The notes: generated by a model not told the origin, from the sequence alone. Shown: positions 52,877 to 62,533, counted from the first letter of the stretch. The stretch is 64,000 nt of DNA from DMER64 sp049652385 (GCA_049652385.1 JBASDX010000006.1:1-64000), one strand, 5' to 3'. Numbers and translations: made by a program.

Positions 52877-54550
52877 TTATTGTAATAAAGTTCGGTAGCG
52901 GAAGGGTTTGATTTCATTGCCCAGGCGGCGTTTACGGTTTTCTTCGTATTCGCTGTAGGTACCTTCAAAAAAGTACACCCGGGAGTCTCCTTCAAACGCC
53001 AGAATGTGGGTGGCCACACGGTCCAGGAACCAGCGGTCGTGCGAGATGATGACAGCGCAGCCGGCAAAGTGTTCCAACCCTTCTTCCAACGCCCGTATGG
53101 TATTTACGTCTACGTCGTTCGTAGGTTCGTCCAGCAGCAGCACGTTGGCGTTTTCTTTCAATGTCAGGGCCAGGTGCAGGCGGTTGCGCTCGCCGCCGCT
53201 CAGTACGCCGCATTTTTTCTCCTGGTCGGCGCCCGAGAAATTAAAACGCGATACGTACGCCCGGGCGTTTACCTGGCGGTTGGCCAGTTGGACGTATTCC
53301 GAGTTTTGCGCGATGGTTTGATAGACCGTCAAATCGGGATCTATCTGTTTGTGCTGTTGGTCAACATACGCCAGGCGGACCGTATCTCCTACGGTAAAGG
53401 TGCCTGCGTCGGGGGTTTCGTAGCCCATAATCAGGCGGAAAAGCGTTGTTTTACCGGCTCCGTTGGGTCCGATGACCCCCACAATCCCGGCCGGAGGCAG
53501 CTTGAAATCCAGGTTGTCGAACAACAATTTGTCGCCGTAGGCTTTGGACACGCCCCGGGCTTCTATGACACTGTCTCCCAGACGGGGACCGTTGGGTATG
53601 AAAATTTCCAGGCGTTCTTCCTTTTGTTTGCCGTCTTCGTGCAACAGTTTTTCATACGCTCCCAATCGGGCTTTGGATTTGGCGTGCCGGGCCTTGGGGG
53701 CCATGCGTACCCATTCCAGCTCCCGCTCCAGGGTTTTGCGGCGTTTGCTCTCCTGCTTTTCTTCCTGGGCCAGACGCAGGGCTTTCTGCTCCAGCCAGGA
53801 GGAGTAGTTGCCTTTCCACGGGATGCCTTCCCCTCGGTCCAGCTCCAGAATCCATCCGGCTACGTTGTCCAGGAAATACCTGTCGTGCGTGACGGCAATG
53901 ACCGTGCCTTTGTATTGCTTCAGATGGGCCTCCAGCCATTGCACGCTTTCCGTATCCAGGTGGTTGGTGGGCTCGTCCAGCAGCAGCACGTCGGGCTCTT
54001 GCAGCAGCAGGCGGCACAGGGCCACGCGGCGACGCTCCCCACCGCTCAGGTGTTTGACGGGCGTCTCGGGCGGCGGACATTGCAAGGCATCCATGGCCCT
54101 TTGCAGCCGCGAATCCAAATCCCACGCCCCCAGGTTGTCTATCTGTTCGGTCAGCTCGCCCTGACGCAGAATCAGAGCGTTCATCTGCTCGTCGTCCATG
54201 GGCTCGGCAAATTGCATGTTTACCTGTTCGTACTCTTCCAGCAGTTGCGCCACCTGCCAAACGCCTTCGCGTACTATGTCCATCACCGTTTTGGAATCGT
54301 CCAGGTACGGCTCCTGCTCCAGCAGACCAACCGTGTGTCCCGGCGCCCAGACTACTTCCCCCTGTATGTTCTGCTCTACGCCGGCAATGACTTTCAACAA
54401 CGTGGATTTACCCGATCCGTTCAGGCCTATCACGCCAATCTTTGCCCCGTAAAAGAACGACAGAAAAATGTCTTTCAATATCACTTTATTGCTCGATGGC
54501 AGGATCTTGCTGACCCTGTTCATGGAGAAAATGATTTTTTCGTCCGCCAT
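52877..54550 (-). CDS. ettA: ABC-F ATPase, energy-dependent translational throttle EttA
   Basis: 557 aa, close to the usual EttA length. Two ABC cassettes: Walker A GLNGSGKST and GPNGAGKTT, signature LSGGERRRVALCRLL and LSGGERNRLHLALTL, Walker B LLLDEPTNHLD and LLLDEPTNDVD. The linker between them contains the arm and the EWVRMAPKARHAKSKAR segment typical of EttA. It binds the ribosomal E site and gates elongation by ATP/ADP status. Gap of 7 bases to msrA upstream, so transcription probably continues from there. Confidence 0.93.
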   Translation of the reverse strand: MADEKIIFSMNRVSKILPSSNKVILKDIFLSFFYGAKIGVIGLNGSGKSTLLKVIAGVEQNIQGEVVWAPGHTVGLLEQEPYLDDSKTVMDIVREGVWQVAQLLEEYEQVNMQFAEPMDDEQMNALILRQGELTEQIDNLGAWDLDSRLQRAMDALQCPPPETPVKHLSGGERRRVALCRLLLQEPDVLLLDEPTNHLDTESVQWLEAHLKQYKGTVIAVTHDRYFLDNVAGWILELDRGEGIPWKGNYSSWLEQKALRLAQEEKQESKRRKTLERELEWVRMAPKARHAKSKARLGAYEKLLHEDGKQKEERLEIFIPNGPRLGDSVIEARGVSKAYGDKLLFDNLDFKLPPAGIVGVIGPNGAGKTTLFRLIMGYETPDAGTFTVGDTVRLAYVDQQHKQIDPDLTVYQTIAQNSEYVQLANRQVNARAYVSRFNFSGADQEKKCGVLSGGERNRLHLALTLKENANVLLLDEPTNDVDVNTIRALEEGLEHFAGCAVIISHDRWFLDRVATHILAFEGDSRVYFFEGTYSEYEENRKRRLGNEIKPFRYRTLLQ

Positions 54551-54557
54551 ATGTGTA

Positions 54558-55037
54558 TCAGAATTTTTTTATGCGAAAATGACAATACGGATTGTCGCCT
54601 GTTTTTTCGTAATAATGCTGGTGGTATTTTTCCGCAGGCCAAAAACGGCCGGCCGGTGTCAGTGCCGTATGCACGGCGTGGCCTTTGTCCCGGAGGATTT
54701 GTATGAGTTTTTCCGCCACCACACGTTGCTTGTCGTTGGTGTAAAAGATTTCTGAGCGGTATTGCGGGCCTATATCGGGGCCCTGCCCGTTCTGCTGTCC
54801 CGGATCGTGGATCTCAAAGAACAGCTTGCACAGCTCTTCAAAAGTGACCAACACGGGATCAAACTCCACTTCCACGACCTCTGCATGTCCCGTCAATTGA
54901 GATTTAACTTCTTCATAAACAGGGTTTTCTTTATGTCCTCCCGTATAACCGACTGTGGTTTTGATGACCCCGGGAACCCGGTCCAGATAATGTTGCACGC
55001 CCCAGAAACAACCGGCTGCAAAAATTGCTTTTTCCAT
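54558..55037 (-). CDS. msrA: Peptide-methionine (S)-S-oxide reductase
   Basis: 159 aa. Active-site GCFWG at 9-13 with Cys10, plus VGYTGGHKENPVYEEV, YRSEIFYTN and a C-terminal AEKYHQHYYEK. No MsrB fusion. Repairs oxidised methionine with thioredoxin. A minus-strand TATCTTTG -7 box (55049-55042) lies five bases before the ATG, so the message is nearly leaderless. Confidence 0.95.
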   Translation of the reverse strand: MEKAIFAAGCFWGVQHYLDRVPGVIKTTVGYTGGHKENPVYEEVKSQLTGHAEVVEVEFDPVLVTFEELCKLFFEIHDPGQQNGQGPDIGPQYRSEIFYTNDKQRVVAEKLIQILRDKGHAVHTALTPAGRFWPAEKYHQHYYEKTGDNPYCHFRIKKF

Positions 55038-55041
55038 GAAG

Positions 55042-55083
55042 CAAAGATATAAAAAAAGAAATGCGTTCCATTCCTTATCTTTG
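55042..55083. promoter_or_regulatory. Divergent -7 boxes of msrA and the AlbA_2-type gene
   Basis: TATCTTTG occurs on the minus strand at 55049-55042 and on the plus strand at 55076-55083, each five bases or less before its ATG (55037 and 55088). The identical box sequence and position support both chosen starts. Confidence 0.55.
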
Positions 55084-55087
55084 TGCC

Positions 55088-55696
55088 ATGCATCCGCTCT
55101 TAAAAATGATTGCCGAGGGGGAACACGTCAGCCAGGATTTTAAGTACTTCCTTAGCGACACCCGAAAAATCGCACGGACGCTGGCCGCCTTCGCCAATAC
55201 CGTGGGAGGGCGCTTGCTGGTGGGCGTTAAGGACAACGGCAGCATTACAGGATTGAAGCACCAGGAAGAAGAAGCGTATGTCATAGAAGCGGCGGCACAT
55301 GTTTTCTGTAAGCCCAAGGTAGACTACCACATCAAAGAATGGTCTTACGAGGGGAAAACCGTATTGGAGGTGCGCATCCCAAAAAGTCCGAAGGCACCCC
55401 ACAAGGCGCCTTCAGAAAACGGAAAACCCACATACTATATACGGAAAGACGATGAAAACAAAATCGCATCCAAACTGGAAGTGGCCATACTGCGGAAAAT
55501 CCGCTCCGCAAAGCCCCTTTCGTTTACCCTGGACAACCGCCACCTTCGGTTGCTGGAGGTACTCAAAACCATTGACACAACGGAAGGCTATCCCATAGAC
55601 ACGTTAGCGCGGCGGAGCATGATGACGGAAAAAGAATGTGTAGATGTGCTATCGGGGCTGATTGCCGCCGGAAACTTGCCTCATCCGCTTGTATAA
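55088..55696 (+). CDS. AlbA_2/Schlafen-type ATP-binding-domain protein
   Basis: 202 aa from the ATG at 55088. The N-terminal 120 residues match the AlbA_2 (divergent AAA-4) domain: QDFKYFLSDTRKIARTLAAFANTVGGRLLVGVKDNG and later YYIRKDDENKIAS, here described piecewise: FANTVGGRLLVGV is the core. The C-terminus resembles a small winged helix. Such proteins are regulators or nucleic-acid-acting factors; the exact role is unknown. GC-rich, resident gene. Confidence 0.8.
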   Translation: MHPLLKMIAEGEHVSQDFKYFLSDTRKIARTLAAFANTVGGRLLVGVKDNGSITGLKHQEEEAYVIEAAAHVFCKPKVDYHIKEWSYEGKTVLEVRIPKSPKAPHKAPSENGKPTYYIRKDDENKIASKLEVAILRKIRSAKPLSFTLDNRHLRLLEVLKTIDTTEGYPIDTLARRSMMTEKECVDVLSGLIAAGNLPHPLV

Positions 55697-55850
55697 TCAA
55701 AAAGTTGTTATATTTGCGTCGTGAAAAATCTTGCTCACATACTTTCTATGATAATGCGTATGCATCGTTAAGATGCATTTCCGCCCGGGCGTCTGTCTGT
55801 GACCCCACCCCTTTCCTACTTTTTTTTTATCACCCTTAAATTACCGACTC
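55697..55850. promoter_or_regulatory. Leader of the methionine operon with a small hairpin
   Basis: Contains ATGCATC/GATGCAT (55760-55778, 7-bp stem, 5-base loop) and a T-rich run just before the metY start. A GCCCGGGC palindrome lies at about 55783-55790. Regulation is expected for methionine genes, but I do not recognise a SAM riboswitch here. Confidence 0.35.
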
Positions 55851-57131
55851 ATGTCTGTATTTCATCATTTTGAGACCCTTCAGGTCCATGCCGGGCACAC
55901 GCAAGATCCGGCCACGGGAGCCTGTGCTACCCCTCTATACCAAACCGCCTCGTTTTGTTTTGACAATATGGACCACGCCGCCCGGTTGTTCGGTCTGCAG
56001 CAGGAAGGACACATTTACAGCCGGCTGTCCAATCCCACCGTAGCCGTGCTGGAAGAGCGCGTGGCCGCCCTGGAACATTGTACGGGGGCTCTGGCCGTAT
56101 CATCCGGTCAGGCGGCGCATTTTCTGGCCTTCCAAAACCTGGCCACCCCCGGTGACAACATCCTGGCCTTTCCTTCCCTCTACGGCGGTACGTACACCTT
56201 GTTCCGGGACCGCCTGAGCCGCCTGGGCCTGGAAGTCCGCTTTGTGCCGGGCAAAGACCCGGTGGCTGCAGAAGCCCTCGTAGACGAACGGACTAAAGCC
56301 CTTTTTATAGAAACCATCGCCAATTCCGATTACCACGTGCCCGATTTCGACCGCCTGGCCGATCTCTGCCACAAGCACCGCATCCCCCTGGTGGTGGACA
56401 ACACCTTCGGAGGCGGAGGCTACCTGTTCCAGCCGGCCCGGCACGGCGCCGCCATGATTACGCATTCGGCTACCAAATGGCTGGGCGGCCACGGTAACAG
56501 CATTGCCGGAATCCTTGCCGAGGCAGGGACCTTTGACTGGAACAGCGGCCGTTTTCCGCAACTCTCAGAAGCCTGCGCCTCGTACAACAACATCAATTTC
56601 CTGGAATCCTTTGGCAACAAGGCGTTCTGCACCCGTGCCAGGGCCTTGTCCCTGCGTGATTTTGGCTGCTGCCTGTCTCCGTTCAACGCCCTGCTCATCT
56701 TGCAGGGCATAGAAACGCTGTCCCTGCGCATGCAACGGGCCATGGACAATACCCTGGAGCTGGCCCGCTGGCTGCAAGCCCGCCAGGAAGTGGAGAGCGT
56801 CAGCTACCCCGGACTGGAGGACCATCCTTCCCACACAAACGCCAAAAAATATTTCAAAACGGGCTTTGGTGCCGTACTCAGTTTCACGCTCAAAGGCGAC
56901 CGCAAACAAACGGCCGGCTTTGTAGAGCGCCTGCAACTGATCACCCATCTGGTCAACGTGGGCGACAACAAAACCCTGATAGCCCACCCGGCCTCTACCA
57001 CACACGGACAAATGAGCCCGGCGGAACTCAAAACAGCCGGCATCCACCCCGGCACCCTGCGCCTGTCCATTGGCATTGAGCACATAGACGATTTGAAAGC
57101 CGACCTGGACCAAGCCCTGAAAACCGTATAG
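55851..57131 (+). CDS. metY: O-acetylhomoserine sulfhydrylase (Cys/Met metabolism PLP enzyme)
   Basis: 426 aa. PLP-enzyme motifs: GHIYSRLSNPTVAVLEERVAALE shortened to YSRLSNPT, SSGQAAHF for the cofactor phosphate, VVDNTFGGG, and SATKWLGGHG with the catalytic lysine. Length and the large-type insertions fit O-acetylhomoserine sulfhydrylase rather than cystathionine synthase. It makes homocysteine from O-acetylhomoserine and sulfide. The next gene makes its substrate, starting 2 bases after this stop. Confidence 0.92.
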   Translation: MSVFHHFETLQVHAGHTQDPATGACATPLYQTASFCFDNMDHAARLFGLQQEGHIYSRLSNPTVAVLEERVAALEHCTGALAVSSGQAAHFLAFQNLATPGDNILAFPSLYGGTYTLFRDRLSRLGLEVRFVPGKDPVAAEALVDERTKALFIETIANSDYHVPDFDRLADLCHKHRIPLVVDNTFGGGGYLFQPARHGAAMITHSATKWLGGHGNSIAGILAEAGTFDWNSGRFPQLSEACASYNNINFLESFGNKAFCTRARALSLRDFGCCLSPFNALLILQGIETLSLRMQRAMDNTLELARWLQARQEVESVSYPGLEDHPSHTNAKKYFKTGFGAVLSFTLKGDRKQTAGFVERLQLITHLVNVGDNKTLIAHPASTTHGQMSPAELKTAGIHPGTLRLSIGIEHIDDLKADLDQALKTV

Positions 57132-57133
57132 CC

Positions 57134-58396
57134 ATGACAACACAATCCGTTCAAAGCCCTATACCGCAATCTGCACAACAACACGTTCTGCATACACGGC
57201 CGCTTGCCACTCCTCAAACAACACCTTATAAAAGAAAGCCCTCTGTAAAGCCTGCCCATACTACTAACGCACTAGAGGAGCATAACGTACATTTCCCGGA
57301 GCCGTTTCCGCTGGAGTGCGGTGCGGTGCTACCGGGCATCACGGTTCGCTACCACAGCAGCTACGGCTTGCATACGGGACGTAAAGTCGTATGGATTTGC
57401 CACGCCCTGACGGCCAATTCCAATCCGGCCGACTGGTGGCCCACGCTGGTGGGAGCAGGCAAGTTCTTTGACCCGGCAAAGGATTTTATCATCTGTGCCA
57501 ACGTACTGGGTTCCTGTTACGGATCCACCCAACCGGACGGTCCCGATTTTCCCGTGATTACCATCCGCGATATGGTACAAGCCCACGAAAAACTGCGTGC
57601 CCTCCTGGGCATAGATCGTATCCACCTGCTTATTGGCGGATCGAGTGGCGGCTTCCAGTCGGTAGAATGGGCCGTAAGCCACCCCCACGTATGCGAAAAT
57701 TTGTGCCTTATAGCCTGCAGCGCCCAAATCAGCCCCTGGGCCACCGCCCTGAACGAATCGCAGCGCATGGCCCTGCTGGCCGACCCCACCTTCCGTAGCC
57801 CAGACAGCAACGGAACAGCCACATCCGACAAAACGGCTACAGGCATTCAGCCGGACAGCCATATGAAGCCCGGCACTCCGAACCAGGGCACCTCCACCAT
57901 CGGGCAAAATAACATCGAAACCCCGACAACAACTACCCCTCCCGGTTACAACGGACTGGCTGCTGCCCGTTCCATTGCGCTGCTCTCCTACCGTTCTTAC
58001 GAAGGCTACTGCCAGACGCAAGCTGAAAAAGACGAAAACGTACTGACGGCCGGCCGTGCCGGTTCTTACCAACAATACCAGGGGAAAAAACTGGCCGACC
58101 GGTTTTGCGCCTACAGCTACTATACCCTTACACACAGCCTGGACTCGCACAACGTAGGTCGCCACCGCGGCGGGGTGCCGGCGGCGTTATCGCGCATCAA
58201 GGCCCGAACGCTTTGCCTGGGCATTGACAGCGACCTGCTCTTTCCGCTCTCGGAAATAACCTACATGGCCCAACACATTCCCGATGCCCAAACGGGTACC
58301 CTGTCGTCCGATTTCGGGCACGACGGATTTTTATTGGAACACGAACAAATCACCTCACAACTATGCAAGTTCTTAAATTCGGAGGCACGTCCGTAG
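57134..58396 (+). CDS. metX: Homoserine O-acetyltransferase with a low-complexity insert
   Basis: 420 aa. Alpha/beta-hydrolase core with the nucleophile GGSSGGFQ (family norm is GGSMGGxQ), catalytic Asp in GIDSDLLFP and His in FGHDGFLLE. Two oddities: an N-terminal Gln/Pro/Thr-rich extension of about 50 residues, and an insert of about 50 Thr/Pro/Asn-rich residues (about 57797-57950) in the lid region. Neither breaks the frame. The 3' end overlaps thrA by 34 bases, an unusually long coupled overlap. Confidence 0.9.
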   Translation: MTTQSVQSPIPQSAQQHVLHTRPLATPQTTPYKRKPSVKPAHTTNALEEHNVHFPEPFPLECGAVLPGITVRYHSSYGLHTGRKVVWICHALTANSNPADWWPTLVGAGKFFDPAKDFIICANVLGSCYGSTQPDGPDFPVITIRDMVQAHEKLRALLGIDRIHLLIGGSSGGFQSVEWAVSHPHVCENLCLIACSAQISPWATALNESQRMALLADPTFRSPDSNGTATSDKTATGIQPDSHMKPGTPNQGTSTIGQNNIETPTTTTPPGYNGLAAARSIALLSYRSYEGYCQTQAEKDENVLTAGRAGSYQQYQGKKLADRFCAYSYYTLTHSLDSHNVGRHRGGVPAALSRIKARTLCLGIDSDLLFPLSEITYMAQHIPDAQTGTLSSDFGHDGFLLEHEQITSQLCKFLNSEARP

Positions 58397-60810
58397 CCGA
58401 CGCCTCTTCCATACAACAAGTCATAAAAATCATCGCCGATGCCGGTGCCCGCGATAAAACCATAGTCGTGGCCTCGGCCCTGAGCGGTGTAACAAACACC
58501 CTCACAGAAACAGGCCGTCTGGCCGCCCTGGGAGATACGGCGTATCTGGAGCTGATTGAGCAGCTGGAAAAAAGGCATGCAGACATCGTCCGGGAACTGC
58601 TACCGGCCGATTTCCGGGCAGATGTAAACCACACGCTCGGCCGGCTTTTTGAAGAGCTGCGCGATATTTGCCGAGGCGCACAGCTTATCCGGGAACTGAG
58701 CCCGGCTACCTCGGACCTGATCATCAGCTTTGGGGAACTGCTCTCTACGCGCATCCTCGAGGCACTCTGCACCCTGCAGGGGCTGAGCTGCCGCTGGATA
58801 GACGCGCGTGAGGTGGTCCGCACGGGCCCCTCCTCGGCCTTGGTTACCGTAGACACGTCCGTTACCTTCCGCAACATCCGCGAGATGGTGAAGAACAACC
58901 CCGTGAAGGTTTTCCTGGTACCGGGCTTTATCGCCTCCGATGCAGAAGGCCGGACCACTACCCTGGGCCGGGGCGGGTCGGATTATACGGCTTCGCTGAT
59001 GGCCGTGGGCTCCAAAGCGCGCATGTTGTGGATCTGGACAGACGTGGACGGCATGATGACGGCCGACCCGCGCATTGTGCCCCATGTGCATACCATAGAA
59101 AACATATCGTACAAAGAAGCCCTGGAGCTGTCGCACTTTGGCGCCCGGGTGGTCTATCCGCCCACCATCCAGCCGGTCGTGGCCAAAGGCATACCCATTA
59201 TGGTGAAAAACACCTTCCATCCCGACCGTCCGGGCACACTCATTGAGCAGGACCCGCCGGAAGGACGGGAGACCATCCGCGGCATATCGGGCAGCAACCG
59301 CATTGCCCTGCTCTCTATGGAAGGTAGCGGTATGGTAGGCGTGCCGGGCTATTCCAGCCGCCTGTTCACCTCGCTCACCCAGGAACAAATCAACATCATC
59401 CTCATCACCCAGGCCTCTTCCGTCCATACCATGCTGGTGGCTATTGATGAAAAAGACGCAGAAAAAGCCAAAAAAGCAGCCGACGAGACGTTCGCCTATG
59501 AAATCTCTCTGGGGAAAGTGGAGCCTTTGAAAGTAGAAAACGGGTTTTCCATCATCAGCCTGATTGGTGCCGATATGAAAAACCAATCGGGAGCCAGCGG
59601 CCGCATGTTCGAGGCCATCGGACGGCGCAACATTACCATCCGGGCCATTGCGCAAGGCTCTTCAGAGAAAAACGTATCTGCCGTAGTCAGTACCCGCCAC
59701 GTAGAAGAAGCCATCCGTGCCGTACACGATGAATTCTTTGGAGCACCCACCAAGCGGTTGAACCTCTTTATAGCCGGCTGGGGCAACGTAGGCAAAAGCC
59801 TTACGGAGATGATTTTCAACCAGCGGGAACGTTGGCTGGAGCGGGAAGGCATAGCCGTACGCATTTGCGGGGTCAGCAACAGCCGCAAAATGGTCATTGA
59901 TGAAAACGGCCTGGAGCCGGAAACCCTTGCCCGCGGCCTGAGTGATGGCGGAGAAACCAACCGCAACGGAGCATTCATTGACAAGATGATTGCCCTGAAC
60001 CTGCAGCATTGCGTATTTGTGGACTGTACCTCGGACCGGTACATTGCAGCCCGGTATGCCGACATCCTGTCCTCCAAGATTTCTGTTACGGCGTGTAATA
60101 AAATAGCCAATACCCTGCCCATGGATTGGTACAAGAAAATCCGGCAGCTGGAACTGAGTGAACAGACCCGGTTTCTGTACGAGACCAACGTGGGTGCAGC
60201 CCTGCCCGTCATCTCCCTTATCCGGCAAATGATCCGCAGCGGCGATACCCCCACCCGCATAGAGGCATGCTTGTCCGGAACGCTCAACTACGTTTTTAGT
60301 ACCTACAACGGTACCACCCCTTTCCACCGGGTAGTAGAACAAGCCAAAGAATTGGGCTACACGGAACCCGATCCCATGACGGATCTGTCCGGCACCGATG
60401 TCATCCGCAAGGCCCTTATCCTGGCCCGGGAATGCGGTCTGGAAATAGAAGAAAACCAAGTGGAAAGCCTTTCATTCCTACCCTCTGCCTGGCCAGACGA
60501 AGTCCACTTCCAGGCCTTGTGGCAAAAAGCCCAACAAAGCAGCACCCGTCCCCGATACGTGGCGCGTGTGGAAATAGGAGCCGTAGAAGGCACGCCACAA
60601 GCACATAGCACTGCGTCAGAAAAAGGTGCCGTACAGGTGGGGCTGGAGCTGGTACAGGCAGACCATCCTTTCTACAGCCTCACGGGCACAGACGCCTCCA
60701 TCATTATCTACAGCTGCCTGTACCCCAACGGTATCCGCGTGGCCGGAGCCGGTGCCGGTGCCGACCAAACGGCCTCGGGACTGATTAACGATATATTCCA
60801 ATGCGTATGA
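58363..60810 (+). CDS. thrA: Bifunctional aspartokinase / homoserine dehydrogenase
   Basis: 815 aa, full length. Aspartokinase part opens MQVLKFGGTSVADASS and has GRGGSDYTASL and WTDVDG; ACT regulatory region at about 310-450; the homoserine dehydrogenase part opens FIAGWGNVGKSL and has LSGTLNYVFS and EPDPMTDLSGTDV. It feeds methionine and threonine synthesis. Overlaps metX by 34 bases and asd by 4-10 bases. Confidence 0.95.
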   Translation: MQVLKFGGTSVADASSIQQVIKIIADAGARDKTIVVASALSGVTNTLTETGRLAALGDTAYLELIEQLEKRHADIVRELLPADFRADVNHTLGRLFEELRDICRGAQLIRELSPATSDLIISFGELLSTRILEALCTLQGLSCRWIDAREVVRTGPSSALVTVDTSVTFRNIREMVKNNPVKVFLVPGFIASDAEGRTTTLGRGGSDYTASLMAVGSKARMLWIWTDVDGMMTADPRIVPHVHTIENISYKEALELSHFGARVVYPPTIQPVVAKGIPIMVKNTFHPDRPGTLIEQDPPEGRETIRGISGSNRIALLSMEGSGMVGVPGYSSRLFTSLTQEQINIILITQASSVHTMLVAIDEKDAEKAKKAADETFAYEISLGKVEPLKVENGFSIISLIGADMKNQSGASGRMFEAIGRRNITIRAIAQGSSEKNVSAVVSTRHVEEAIRAVHDEFFGAPTKRLNLFIAGWGNVGKSLTEMIFNQRERWLEREGIAVRICGVSNSRKMVIDENGLEPETLARGLSDGGETNRNGAFIDKMIALNLQHCVFVDCTSDRYIAARYADILSSKISVTACNKIANTLPMDWYKKIRQLELSEQTRFLYETNVGAALPVISLIRQMIRSGDTPTRIEACLSGTLNYVFSTYNGTTPFHRVVEQAKELGYTEPDPMTDLSGTDVIRKALILARECGLEIEENQVESLSFLPSAWPDEVHFQALWQKAQQSSTRPRYVARVEIGAVEGTPQAHSTASEKGAVQVGLELVQADHPFYSLTGTDASIIIYSCLYPNGIRVAGAGAGADQTASGLINDIFQCV

Positions 60811-62033
60811 AAAAAATTCCCGTCCTCATTGCCGGTGCTACCGGCCGGGTAGGCGAAACCATGATACGTTTGCTGGAAGAACGCCATTTTCCGGTGGAGC
60901 GGCTGCTCCCGGCTGCGACAGCCCGCTCGGCCGGTAAAACCATAGTGTTCCGTGGAGAACACGTCCCGATTATTACCTTGGAACAAGCCCTGCATACCAC
61001 ACCCGGCATCGCATTATTTGCCGCCGGCGGTGCCGTGTCCAAAGTATGGGCACCGTTGTTTGTGGAAAAAGGCTGGCAGGTGGTGGACAACTCGTCCTAT
61101 TGGAGGATGACCCAGGGCGTACCACTCATCGTTCCGGAAATCAATGGCCATACTTTGCAACCAACGGACCGGCTGATTGCCAACCCCAATTGCTCCACCA
61201 TACAAATGGTCATGGCCCTGGCTCCGTTACACAAAGCCTTTGGGCTGCAACGCATAGTGGCCGCCACGTACCAATCGGTCAGCGGCTCCGGCCGCAAAGG
61301 CGAAGCACAACTGGAACGCGAACGCACCCAGGCCCTAACCCATGCGGCACAGCCGGATGCAGCACCCATCCAAGCCGGGGCGGCACAGCCGGATGCAGAC
61401 ATCACCCAGGCTCAATCACTGACGGCACAACCGGAAACAAACATCACCCAAGCCGGACAAAGACAACTGCCGGCAGACTCGGCAAGTCCGTACCCCTGCC
61501 CCATTGACCTGAATGTCATTCCACAAATAGGGAATTTTCTGGAAGACGGCTATTCGGAAGAAGAACACAAAATGATGGACGAAACCAAAAAAATTTTAAA
61601 TGACCCGTCCATAGGCGTATCGGCCACAACCGTACGTGTTCCCGTGTACGGAGCGCATTGTGTGTCAATGAACGTGCAACTGGCCCGTCCGTTTACCCTG
61701 GATGAAGTACGCAGATTGTTGTCCTCGTTCCCGGGATTGGTACTGACAGATGGTCCCAAAGGACAGGCACCATTTGACGACCCGGAGTCAGGACCCGGAT
61801 TGACTTCAGAGTCAAGATACGGATTGGCGCCAGGGGTGCAGCCGGCGTTGGGGTACGCTACTCCCCTGACGGCAAAGGGAAGCGACGCCGTATACGTAAG
61901 CCGCGTACGACGCGATACCTCCATAGAAAACGGATTGGAACTGTGGACCGTTGCCGACAACATCCGCAAAGGCGCCGCCCTGAACGCCGTACAAATTGCA
62001 GAGCACCTGCTTATGTTGCGGGGTAGTGAGTAA
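60801..62033 (+). CDS. asd: Aspartate-semialdehyde dehydrogenase with repeat-built insert
   Basis: 410 aa, longer than the roughly 340 usual. NADP-binding IAGATGRVGETM, catalytic Cys in IANPNCSTIQM, and a late VPVYGAHCVSMNVQL. After SVSGSGRKGEAQLE sits an insert of about 50 residues made of Ala/Gln/Pro units (AAQPDA repeated), encoded by about 42-bp DNA repeats (about 61337-61490); a second short insert lies near 61790-61850. The ATG at 60807 (ATGA overlap with thrA) is as likely as 60801. The last codons, RGSE and stop, are formed by the first arm of the hairpin array that follows. Confidence 0.92.
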   Translation: MRMKKIPVLIAGATGRVGETMIRLLEERHFPVERLLPAATARSAGKTIVFRGEHVPIITLEQALHTTPGIALFAAGGAVSKVWAPLFVEKGWQVVDNSSYWRMTQGVPLIVPEINGHTLQPTDRLIANPNCSTIQMVMALAPLHKAFGLQRIVAATYQSVSGSGRKGEAQLERERTQALTHAAQPDAAPIQAGAAQPDADITQAQSLTAQPETNITQAGQRQLPADSASPYPCPIDLNVIPQIGNFLEDGYSEEEHKMMDETKKILNDPSIGVSATTVRVPVYGAHCVSMNVQLARPFTLDEVRRLLSSFPGLVLTDGPKGQAPFDDPESGPGLTSESRYGLAPGVQPALGYATPLTAKGSDAVYVSRVRRDTSIENGLELWTVADNIRKGAALNAVQIAEHLLMLRGSE

Positions 62034-62497
62034 TGCAAAATTGCTGACTTGCACAATTCGTTAAATACCAGCTTATTAGTACGTTGTCTTAAAAACAGCA
62101 ACTCACTACCCAGCCACGAAATCATGGAAAACGAGGCTTTTTACTGCTGGGTAGTGAGTAACACAAAACGGCAAAACGGCGCAAACTGCTGTATGGTAGA
62201 CTGTTAGGCGGGCACGTGAAAAAATGTTACTCACTACCTGTCCGCAAAAAGGACTGCTACTCCGCTTTCTTTCAGATATGGAAAGTAGCATCTTTCAGCA
62301 CAATGCGATAATCCACAAATACTCAGGCACTTGTAGCTCTGCGCACTAAGATAGTACTTACTACCTTGATTGAAAAGGCAGGTTTTCCAGGAATTCTTGC
62401 AGATGTGGTAAGTAACCTTTTTTAGCGCAGCGCGTTAATTTACTGTCGTCCACTTATTTACAGCATTACGCCCTATCATGACACTTACTACCTTGAT
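62021..62497. repeat. 128-bp-period hairpin array (array 2)
   Basis: Right arms ACTCACTACC or ACTTACTACC start at 62101, 62229, 62356 and 62483 (steps 128, 127, 127). Left arms are at 62021 (inside the asd stop), 62148 and 62404, with the third too worn to align. The hairpin at 62101-62159 is 59 bases with a perfect 14-bp stem, ACTCACTACCCAGC against its complement. Spacer and loop bases differ from array 1, but lengths match. The region 62034-62533 contains no gene. Confidence 0.8.
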
Positions 62498-62533
62498 TTC
62501 TCAATCTTTGACACAGCGTACGGAAAACCCATT

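Noticed and set aside
55697..55850. SAM riboswitch before metY
   Set aside because: Expected by pathway, but the conserved SAM-aptamer pieces are not visible in these 154 bases.
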